Of a DNA stretch of 5,406 bases, positions 1 through 5,406 are shown piece after piece. Position 1 is the first letter of the stretch. Each line of letters starts with the position of its first letter. Both the position numbers and the translations under genes were made by a program. Source of the stretch: Spirochaetaceae bacterium UBA5556 (GTDB taxonomy: Bacteria > Spirochaetota > Spirochaetia > Treponematales > Rectinemataceae); the NCBI GenBank assembly GCA_002425765.1, contig DIMW01000012.1, positions 163,903 through 169,308 on the forward strand, read 5' to 3'. The notes below the pieces were generated by a model. The model did no database searches and was not told where the DNA came from. It saw only the letters and a program-made list of their open reading frames with translations.

Positions 1-2
1 AT

Positions 3-473
3 GCCGTTCGACGGCGAAAGGATCGCCAGGAGTATGGCGTACATGATGACCCAGGAGAGAAAATGCGGCAGATACGCCATCGTCTGCACGGTTTTCCTGA
101 GCCAGTATACGCGGCATTCGTAGAGCGCGACCGCGAGGAAGACCGCGGCGGGGATCGAGAAGGCCATCTTCCCGACACTGTAAAAAACCGTATTGCGGAT
201 CAACTCCCAGAAATAATAGCTGTGTACAAAATCCGAGAAATTTTTGAGTCCAACCCAGGGGCTCCCCGTGACCCCCTTCAGCGCCTGAAAATCTCGGAAA
301 GCGATCTGCGCATTCCAGATAGGCACATACTTGAATACGATGAAGTAAATAAAAGATATCGAAGCAAGGAGATACATTGATTTATGCCGCACGATGCGGC
401 GCCACAGAGCATGAGAAGCCGGATTTTTCAACAAGACCGATTGTCCTTCCATCATTGTCCGTTCATCGCTCAT
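3..473 (-). CDS. LplB-type sugar ABC-transporter permease, N-terminal half (partial)
   Basis: This is an inner-membrane permease subunit of an ABC importer for oligosaccharides, of the LplB/UgpA class of the binding-protein-dependent (MalF-type) permeases. About 157 residues are visible, roughly half of the usual 300 or so, and the gene continues beyond the left edge. After a polar cytoplasmic N-terminus come a first membrane segment (about residues 33-49) and the family hallmark FKYVPIWNAQIAFRDF (47-62). The motif VTGSPWVGLKNF (68-79) follows, then a second hydrophobic stretch (about 94-118) and the typical TVQTMAYLPHFLSWVI (128-143) leading into a third. The EAA loop that contacts the ATPase lies outside the window. 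The ATG at 473 is the only start between the upstream in-frame stop and the conserved part, apart from two internal ATGs at residues 7 and 8; the ribosome-binding site is weak. It starts 24 bases after the regulator stop, with no terminator between, so co-transcription is likely. The substrate is unknown; pectic oligosaccharides are inferred only from the GH28 neighbour. Confidence 0.93.
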   Translation of the reverse strand, partial: MSDERTMMEGQSVLLKNPASHALWRRIVRHKSMYLLASISFIYFIVFKYVPIWNAQIAFRDFQALKGVTGSPWVGLKNFSDFVHSYYFWELIRNTVFYSVGKMAFSIPAAVFLAVALYECRVYWLRKTVQTMAYLPHFLSWVIMYAILLAILSPSNG

Positions 474-497
474 GATAGGCGATAAAGTTGCTCTTTT

Positions 498-3400
498 TCA
501 GTCGGATTCTTGTACTTTTCTGACTTCGACAAAAGGCGCACCACGAAAAGACCCGGGGGTGGCACCCGTTATTTTTTTAAAAACCCTGCAAAAATACGCT
601 TCATCACTGAAGCCGGTCCTGTCGGCGATTTCCGCGAGGCTTGCTCCGGTCGAACGCAGCAGGTCGATCGCGTGCATAACGCGGAGCCGCGCGAGATATT
701 CCCAAAGTGAGACTCCCATCTGCCTGTGGAAAATTCTGCTGAGATAGTCCTCGCTCGTGTTAAGGAGGGAGGCGAGTTTCCAGCGCGAGAGCTGTTCCGT
801 ATACGTCTTGTTTATGAAAAAGATGCACTTCGCGACAATGCACGCGGTCGGGCTTGGAAGAAATGCTTGCTCTTTCAGTGCCCTCTGAATCAAGTCTGTC
901 AATAAACCCCAGAAGACCGCGCCCATATTACAAAAAATCGTATGGGGGCGCGCAAGAGAGAACCCCCATTCTTCCTTCGCCTCAAAAGAGCGAGACGCCG
1001 CGATCAGCGGCACGGTGGGGAAACGCCGCAACAGCGAGCCGTACCCTTGAGTCTCCAGTTTCGTCTCCAAAACAAGAAAGAGCGCGGGGCGCCACCGGTT
1101 CAGCGCCGCCTCTGCCGCCGCCGGAGAGGCGCACGCGACGAGTCTCATGCCCACCCCTTGGGCAACGCGTTGAATGTGAGCCATCCCCGGAGAGAAAGCT
1201 GGCTCATTTCCAACTATCAGGATCGCCGAAGGAGAATCCGAGAATAGGATCGACCGTAAAAACCCCGCCGCATCCGCAGACTGCCGCAGCATGGGGTCTG
1301 CCCTCTCTGAAGAAGCCTGAAGCGCGATGAAGCACTCGGCCCTCTGGAATATATCCTGATCGAGGATAAATGAGAGCGCGGCGGAGCTCTCATGGTCAAT
1401 GCTCGCCGGGTCTAAATAGAGAAGCAGCCTCTGCGCTTCGGAGAATTCCTGACCAAAGACGGCATTGTAAGGCAACACCTGAAATGGCCCATCAGATAGG
1501 CGAGAAAGGGCTGATTCCGCAAGGAGCCGTTCCGGCCCGATAAGACAAAGCGCTTTCGATTCGCTTGAGATAGCGCGGATTGCGCCATTCATTGTCGGGT
1601 ATGGCAGGCACAATGTGACAGAGGCGCAATCTCTGTCCTTTGTGAAACGAATCTGCCCACCATGGAGGATCGAAAGCTGTCCGGCGAGTTCAAGGCGGAT
1701 ATCCTTTTCATTCTGAGGAAGATCGGGGGTGCCCCCGCGCGGCGGTAATCCCGAAGGCAGAGAGAGCGCCAAAGCACAGCCCTGCGCCAAGGCGGTAATC
1801 GAAAGCCTCAATTTGACGGTCTGGGACATCTCTGCAAAGAGCTGCGCCAGAATCGATAGTATCCGCGCGAGTTGATCCGTGTCGCCATAGAGCGCGGGAT
1901 ATGTCGAAGGAGGCTTCGCGCACTCTATTTCCAATCCACGCGGGCCATCCGAAAACCGGCCGCCAACCCATTCGACGCAGAACGCGTAGGGATCGAACAA
2001 GGCCGCCTTTGCCAATACCGCGTCGGATTTTGCCTGCGAAAGGTCCAGCAAATACCGCACGAGTTCCTTCAGTCTCGAAACTTCCTGTTCCGGAACTTCC
2101 TGTTCCGAGACTTCTCGCCCGTCCGCACCCGAGACTGGGGCGGCATCAAACGTATCGATCGAGCTCTGCAACTCCCTCGATATCACCGCGACGATATCCG
2201 ATTTCGATTTCTCCGCCCTCTCGGCGCGCTTCCGCGCCTCGTCTCCCTCCTCGAAGAGCATTATTCCTCTCAGCGCGGATGAGAGAGTCGAACGAATCTC
2301 TTCATATAGAGAAGGATCGATATCTCTTGCCTGAATCACCAGGTGCCCCAAGTCCGTCGATTCAAAAAACAGGGGCAAAACATAATAGGTGCCGGGCTCG
2401 GCCGGCATCATCCTGTCCGGCAGGAAACAGCCTTGCGGGACAGCCTCGCAGGATCGTTTCGGGCGGATGATTTCCGGCGGAGAATCTTCTTTCCTCTTCT
2501 TGAACCCCCCTCGGAACATCAGTACACCCTGCTTGTCTGGCGTCACGAGATACGCGCACGCAATTCCAAGCTCCGTCAGATGCGCCGTGGACGCAGCGAT
2601 GATCGACGGCATATCCTTTGCGCAGAGCAGCTCTTGATTAAAGAGACTGAGTTTCTGCTCATCCTGTTTCTCCTTCCAAAGCTGGTACTCGTATTTCCTT
2701 TCTTTAGATAGACATACAGCGACCATCCCCTGATGTATGAGCGTCTCTATTCGCTCCGCCTCGCCAGTCGAGTGAGCGCGCTTTAAAAATTCCACGCGGA
2801 GCGCCGAGAGCATGTTCTGCAACACTCCGACTTCCCCTCCAGACTCAATATTCGCGTCCAGCATCTTGTCGAGGAGCACAATGAACGAACGATCCTGCTT
2901 GGCAGAGAGCGAGGCCTCGAATGCCCCGGCAAGCTCAGAAGAGAGACCGACCCTCGCCCGCGACGCGCCGGCCTTCCGGACCGAGCTCGACATACATCCA
3001 CAGGAACTCCGAATTACGAGTTTCGTCTTCAGCTCCTTGTCAGGCGGGGGAATTCCACTGCGCATCTCGGAGAGCAGTCTAAGCGCGCATAGTGCCTGAT
3101 GGCTGAACGGCATATGCACCGTCGTGAGGGGAGGAGAAAATATGCGGCTCTCTTCCGAGTCATTGAACCCGCCGATCGGAATATCAAAAGGAATTTCCAT
3201 CCCCCGCTCTCTCAGCACGAGCCCGCCTTCAAACGCCAGAAGATCGCTCGCCGCGCACAGCGCGTCAAAATCCCTGCCGGGGACAAGGCCGCGCTCATCG
3301 AGGAGCTGTAAGACCGCACGACGCCCCTCGGTCCATGGGATATCGAGGCACACAAGAGAAGGGTCATAGGCTATGTTCGCTTCCTTCAAAGCGTCGCAGT

Positions 3401-3863
3401 ATGCGTGGTATCGTTCCTCCGCCGAAGAATGCTGGCGGGGACCCGCGAGAAACGCGATATGCCTCTTCCTGTGAGCCCGGATAAAATGCTTTATCAGCGC
3501 TTTCATCCCCGAATACGCGTCGATGCCGACAAAAGGGTGTTCGCCGATTTTGAGTCCAAACGTGACAAGCGGCACATTGACGGTATCGAGCAGGAAACGC
3601 TCAACCACCGCCTCGGTCGCATATCCGCTCAGTGTCGAGGCCCAGCACAGCGCCAAATCGACATTCGGGGATCGGGCATACCGGTATACCCCGTTCCTCA
3701 TGTGTTCAAACCCCGGAGCGGCGTTCAGGCGGCCGCCCGGCAGCACGAAGAGGACACAGCGCTGGGACTGCGAGGCGGCTATAAGCTCCGACCACAGACC
3801 ACGCGACGAACCCGTGTGCAGCGACGCCAAGAGAAAAGCGATTCTTGGATAATGCGCCTGCAT
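498..3863 (-). CDS. Giant AraC-family regulator with LacI-like sugar sensor and degenerate kinase/receiver core
   Basis: Predicted cytoplasmic transcription regulator of 1121 residues. The start at 3863 is chosen because GGAGA lies 3 bases upstream and the sensor fold begins a few residues later; the open frame runs on to 4058 but that part looks non-coding. Domains in order: LacI/GalR-type ligand-binding domain (about 6-285, starting RIAFLLASLHTGSSRGLW and lacking the usual N-terminal helix-turn-helix), closed by SSCGC (286-290); helical linker (about 305-410); GAF-like segment (about 411-535); helix and HisKA-like region (539-610) in which the H-box reads SRELQ, with Arg563 in place of the histidine; HATPase-like region (620-755) retaining GDTDQL and LSILHGGQIRF but lacking the N-box asparagines and the DxGxG box; an unassigned alpha/beta stretch (about 770-875); receiver-like domain (878-997) with GNEP for DDEP and Leu932 for the phospho-Asp; AraC HTH domain (1005-1110) with both helix-turn-helices (WKLASLLNTSEDYLSRIF and LAEIADRTGFSDEAYFCRVFKK). 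Known AraC-family function: DNA binding and usually activation. Sugar sensing and control of the flanking genes are inferred. No transmembrane segment is seen. Confidence 0.92.
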   Translation of the reverse strand: MQAHYPRIAFLLASLHTGSSRGLWSELIAASQSQRCVLFVLPGGRLNAAPGFEHMRNGVYRYARSPNVDLALCWASTLSGYATEAVVERFLLDTVNVPLVTFGLKIGEHPFVGIDAYSGMKALIKHFIRAHRKRHIAFLAGPRQHSSAEERYHAYCDALKEANIAYDPSLVCLDIPWTEGRRAVLQLLDERGLVPGRDFDALCAASDLLAFEGGLVLRERGMEIPFDIPIGGFNDSEESRIFSPPLTTVHMPFSHQALCALRLLSEMRSGIPPPDKELKTKLVIRSSCGCMSSSVRKAGASRARVGLSSELAGAFEASLSAKQDRSFIVLLDKMLDANIESGGEVGVLQNMLSALRVEFLKRAHSTGEAERIETLIHQGMVAVCLSKERKYEYQLWKEKQDEQKLSLFNQELLCAKDMPSIIAASTAHLTELGIACAYLVTPDKQGVLMFRGGFKKRKEDSPPEIIRPKRSCEAVPQGCFLPDRMMPAEPGTYYVLPLFFESTDLGHLVIQARDIDPSLYEEIRSTLSSALRGIMLFEEGDEARKRAERAEKSKSDIVAVISRELQSSIDTFDAAPVSGADGREVSEQEVPEQEVSRLKELVRYLLDLSQAKSDAVLAKAALFDPYAFCVEWVGGRFSDGPRGLEIECAKPPSTYPALYGDTDQLARILSILAQLFAEMSQTVKLRLSITALAQGCALALSLPSGLPPRGGTPDLPQNEKDIRLELAGQLSILHGGQIRFTKDRDCASVTLCLPYPTMNGAIRAISSESKALCLIGPERLLAESALSRLSDGPFQVLPYNAVFGQEFSEAQRLLLYLDPASIDHESSAALSFILDQDIFQRAECFIALQASSERADPMLRQSADAAGFLRSILFSDSPSAILIVGNEPAFSPGMAHIQRVAQGVGMRLVACASPAAAEAALNRWRPALFLVLETKLETQGYGSLLRRFPTVPLIAASRSFEAKEEWGFSLARPHTIFCNMGAVFWGLLTDLIQRALKEQAFLPSPTACIVAKCIFFINKTYTEQLSRWKLASLLNTSEDYLSRIFHRQMGVSLWEYLARLRVMHAIDLLRSTGASLAEIADRTGFSDEAYFCRVFKKITGATPGSFRGAPFVEVRKVQESD
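2077..2121 (-). repeat. 15-base in-frame tandem repeat in the regulator linker
   Basis: Two nearly identical 15-base units (2077-2091 and 2092-2106, one mismatch) are followed by a third, diverged unit (2107-2121). In the regulator they encode EVSEQ, EVPEQ and a related flanking stretch around residues 581-596, just after the HisKA-like helix. The unit length is a multiple of three, so gain or loss of copies would keep the frame. It lies in a hydrophilic, probably flexible segment. Confidence 0.8.
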
Positions 3864-3866
3864 TTG

Positions 3867-3871
3867 TCTCC
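3867..3871 (-). promoter_or_regulatory. Ribosome-binding site deciding the regulator start
   Basis: On the minus strand GGAGA lies 3 bases (4 from the GGAG core) before the ATG at 3863. Spacing is slightly short but it is the best site in the region. The sensor domain begins within the first ten residues after this ATG, whereas the 65 codons upstream of it resemble no domain and overlap the start of the GH28 gene. Confidence 0.65.
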
Positions 3872-3965
3872 AATTGTGCTCTCCGCAGGAGCGAGCTGTC
3901 AACAAATTTTCGCGTCGTCGCTTCCAATACGACAGAAAAATCCAATTCTTGCGCATCAAAGACGA

Positions 3966-3994
3966 TTGCGGATTTCCGGGGACGGCTCTATACC
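3966..3994 (+). promoter_or_regulatory. Candidate sigma-70-type promoter for the GH28 gene
   Basis: A -35-like TTGCGG (3966-3971, three of six matches to TTGACA) and a -10-like TATACC (3989-3994, four of six matches to TATAAT) are separated by exactly 17 bases. Transcription would begin near 4001, leaving a very short leader that still includes the GGAG at 4004-4007. The poor -35 fits a promoter that needs an activator such as the divergent AraC-type protein. This is a by-eye match only. Confidence 0.3.
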
Positions 3995-4003
3995 ATACCA
4001 GAC

Positions 4004-4007
4004 GGAG
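4004..4007 (+). promoter_or_regulatory. Ribosome-binding site deciding the GH28 start
   Basis: GGAG sits 6 bases before the ATG at 4014. This good spacing fixes the GH28 start at 4014, although the same frame is open for a further 609 bases upstream across the intergenic region and into the opposite-strand regulator gene. Confidence 0.75.
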
Positions 4008-4013
4008 AACGAT

Positions 4014-5399
4014 ATGACAGCGGATATTGCGGAATTCGGCGGCGCTGGCGATGGACACACGGATAATTCGAACGCCTTCGCAGCCGCGATCGCCTCGCTG
4101 AAGCGCGCCGGAGGCGGAACTCTAAGAGTACGCCGCGGCGTCTATCTCTGCGGCCCTATAGAACTCTTCAGCAACATGACATTGGAAATCGAACATGGCG
4201 CTATTCTGCAATTTCTGCCCGATGTCCAACGCTATCCTCCCGTGCTCACGCGCTGGGAGGGGATAGTCTGTTTCGGTATGCATCCCCTTGTGTTCGCAAG
4301 AGATGCCCACGATATATCACTGAAAGGCGAAGGAATCATAGACGGCAACGGAAATCCCTGGTGGGCCTCGCTCAGACGCAAGAAAAGCGCGCGTCAGTCA
4401 TGCCCTGTCGAGCCGATAGAACTCACGCTCGCGGAATACAACAAGGACCTCGTCGACCAGCCTTCGGGTGGCGGAGGCAGGGAAATACAGTTCCTGCGGC
4501 CGCCCCTCGTCCAATTTTTCAGGTGCTCCAATATAAGCATCGAAGGCCTGACATTCCGAAATTCGCCGTTCTGGACTATTCACCCTGTATTTTCGGATCA
4601 TGTAATCATCTGCAACGTTCTTGTACAGAACCCACCGGACGCCCCCAACACCGACGGCATCGACATCGACTCCTGTACGGACGTCAGGGTTGAAAATACT
4701 ACCGTCGACGTCGGCGACGACTGTATCGCCATCAAGGCGGGCGCAGGAGAACGCGGCCTGCGCGAAGGGAAGGCGTCAAAACGAATCACCATCCACGGCT
4801 GCCATTTTAAGCAGGGGCACGGCGGGGTCGTCATCGGCAGCGAAACCGCTGGCGGCATCTCCGACGTCTCGGTGAGCGACTGCACCTTTGAGAGTACGGA
4901 CCGCGGCGTGCGGCTCAAGAGTAGGCGCGGAAGAGGAGGCGCTGTCAGTAATCTGCGCTTCTGCAACCTGAAAATGGAAAGAGTCCTCTGCCCCGTCGCG
5001 ATCAACATGTACTATCGCTGCGGCGCGAAGCCCGAAGAAAAGGCGGATCTCTTCTCGCTGGCGCACAGACCCGTGAATACGCTCACTCCACTTTTCCACG
5101 ATATCGAAATCAGCGGCCTTGAGGCGCAAGGCTGCCGCGCCTCGGCGGGATTCATCGTGGGCTTGCCCGAGGCTCCGATCGAGGGCCTCAAAATGAAACA
5201 CTGCCACATTGGGCTGGCCGGCCACGACATGGTGCCCGTTTCCGAGTCGGAGATGTTCGAGGGCATCCCCGAAACCGGCGCGCGCGGAATCCGGATTCGC
5301 CACGCGTCGTGCGAATTCAAGGATGTCACGGTGACAGGCCTTGCAACCGGCGAAGAACCTTTCATCTTTGAGGATGGAGCGAAGACGGACACACTATGA
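4014..5399 (+). CDS. Glycoside hydrolase family 28 enzyme (polygalacturonase-type), apparently cytoplasmic
   Basis: A 461-residue right-handed beta-helix hydrolase expected to cleave alpha-1,4-linked galacturonic acid units in pectin fragments with inversion. The N-terminus opens directly on the family pattern (EFGGAGDGHTDNSNAFAAAI, then AGGGTLRVRRGVYLCGPI). Next come WEGIVCFGMHPLVFARDA (81-98) and GEGIIDGNGNPWW (105-117). All four GH28 signature motifs are intact: NTDG (212-215), GDD (234-236), GHG (268-270) and the RLK form of the RIK motif (300-302). These supply catalytic Asp214, Asp235 and Asp236, His269, and substrate-binding Arg300 and Lys302. The length is that of a single-domain GH28 protein with no carbohydrate-binding module. 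No signal peptide precedes the domain, so the enzyme is probably intracellular, acting on imported oligosaccharides; exo-action is likely but unproven. Family 28 also includes rhamnogalacturonases and xylogalacturonan hydrolases, so the exact substrate is open. It is divergent from the regulator and overlaps the next gene by ATGA. Confidence 0.95.
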   Translation: MTADIAEFGGAGDGHTDNSNAFAAAIASLKRAGGGTLRVRRGVYLCGPIELFSNMTLEIEHGAILQFLPDVQRYPPVLTRWEGIVCFGMHPLVFARDAHDISLKGEGIIDGNGNPWWASLRRKKSARQSCPVEPIELTLAEYNKDLVDQPSGGGGREIQFLRPPLVQFFRCSNISIEGLTFRNSPFWTIHPVFSDHVIICNVLVQNPPDAPNTDGIDIDSCTDVRVENTTVDVGDDCIAIKAGAGERGLREGKASKRITIHGCHFKQGHGGVVIGSETAGGISDVSVSDCTFESTDRGVRLKSRRGRGGAVSNLRFCNLKMERVLCPVAINMYYRCGAKPEEKADLFSLAHRPVNTLTPLFHDIEISGLEAQGCRASAGFIVGLPEAPIEGLKMKHCHIGLAGHDMVPVSESEMFEGIPETGARGIRIRHASCEFKDVTVTGLATGEEPFIFEDGAKTDTL

Positions 5400-5406
5400 T
5401 CGGTTC
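5396..5406 (+). CDS. Start of a translationally coupled next gene (partial)
   Basis: The bases ATGA at 5396-5399 contain both the GH28 stop (TGA, 5397-5399) and an ATG in another frame, which begins M-I-G before the window ends. Four-base overlaps of this kind usually mark the next gene of an operon read by the same ribosomes. No strong ribosome-binding site stands close before it (a GGAGC lies about 16 bases upstream), which also fits coupling. Nothing can be said of the product; another pectin-degrading enzyme would be typical of such operons. The call rests on three codons only. Confidence 0.35.

Larger units (their letters stand above)
3864..4013. promoter_or_regulatory. Divergent intergenic control region between regulator and GH28 gene
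   Basis: This 150-base gap separates the two divergent starts and must hold the signals for both transcripts. It is more AT-rich than the genes beside it around 3900-3960. It contains three direct copies of TCCAAT, at 3869-3874, 3923-3928 and 3941-3946. The last two start 18 bases apart and could be contacts for the two helix-turn-helices of an AraC-type protein; this is inference. The first copy overlaps the ribosome-binding site of the regulator gene. An imperfect inverted repeat (3878-3896, CTCC-GCA-GGAG core) lies just upstream of the regulator's start. No convincing CRE-type or LacI-type palindrome was found, in keeping with a regulator that binds through an AraC domain. Confidence 0.55.

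Noticed and set aside
474..497. Terminator between regulator and permease
   Set aside because: The 24 bases contain no inverted repeat followed by a T-run on the minus strand.
854..1330. Plus-strand open frame of 158 codons, and several others opposite the regulator
   Set aside because: The translations are rich in Arg, Pro and Ser with no motif, as expected of shadows of a GC-rich gene on the other strand that is convincingly coding.
3878..3896. Inverted repeat upstream of the regulator as a riboswitch or attenuator
   Set aside because: Only a 4-base perfect stem with a bulged extension is present; it is too small to support a structured RNA call.
3873..3902. Perfect -35 TTGACA (3897-3902, minus strand) with CACAAT 18 bases on, as a regulator promoter
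   Set aside because: Transcription would start about 3 bases before the ATG, cutting off the GGAGA ribosome-binding site. Possible only if the mRNA is nearly leaderless, so not called.
3405..4013. Extra 203 codons upstream in the GH28 frame
   Set aside because: They lie antisense to the regulator's sensor domain, resemble no family and lack the composition of a leader. GGAG plus ATG at 4014 precedes the conserved GH28 N-terminus exactly.
3864..4058. Extra 65 codons upstream in the regulator frame, with an ATG at 4058
   Set aside because: This stretch crosses the divergent control region and overlaps the GH28 start. It shows no domain, and the GGAGA-preceded ATG at 3863 sits directly before the sensor fold.
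4598..5303. Minus-strand open frames of 136 and 175 codons opposite the GH28 gene
   Set aside because: They are antisense to the strongest coding region in the window, overlap each other in different frames and show no recognisable domain.

Overview
The window holds parts of a bacterial plant-polysaccharide (pectin-type) utilisation locus built around a divergent pair of genes. On the minus strand a very large transcriptional regulator (498-3863) is followed after 24 bases by the N-terminal half of an LplB-type sugar ABC-transporter permease (3-473, running off the left edge). On the plus strand a glycoside hydrolase family 28 (polygalacturonase-type) enzyme (4014-5399) is read away from the regulator. 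Its stop codon overlaps the start of a further gene at the right edge (5396 onward).

Region by region: 1-473 is the partial permease. 474-497 is a short gap with no visible terminator, so regulator and permease are probably co-transcribed. 498-3863 is the regulator. 3864-4013 is a 150-base divergent control region with a plausible promoter for the GH28 gene and three copies of TCCAAT. 4014-5399 is the GH28 gene. 5396-5406 is the first three codons plus two bases of a candidate next gene. No RNA genes, CRISPR arrays, insertion sequences or integration sites are visible, and no stretch above 300 bases lacks a gene.

The most interesting element is the regulator. It reads as a LacI/GalR-like sugar-binding sensor without its usual DNA-binding head, then a helical linker, a GAF-like segment, a histidine-kinase-like region and a receiver-like region, and finally a canonical AraC DNA-binding domain. 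The kinase-like part has lost its phospho-acceptor histidine and its ATP-binding boxes. The receiver-like part has lost its acidic pair and phospho-acceptor aspartate. It therefore looks like a one-component sugar-sensing activator built on the decayed scaffold of a hybrid two-component protein.

Together the genes suggest this model, which is inference: pectic oligosaccharides enter through the LplB-type importer, are cut in the cytoplasm by the GH28 enzyme (no signal peptide is visible), and are sensed in the cytoplasm by the regulator. The organism cannot be named from the sequence. The LplB-type importer beside a giant AraC-type regulator, the SCGC motif closing the sensor domain, moderately high GC and free use of ATA and AGA/AGG codons fit Spirochaetota or a clostridial/bacilli-type Bacillota, with a weak lean to Spirochaetota.
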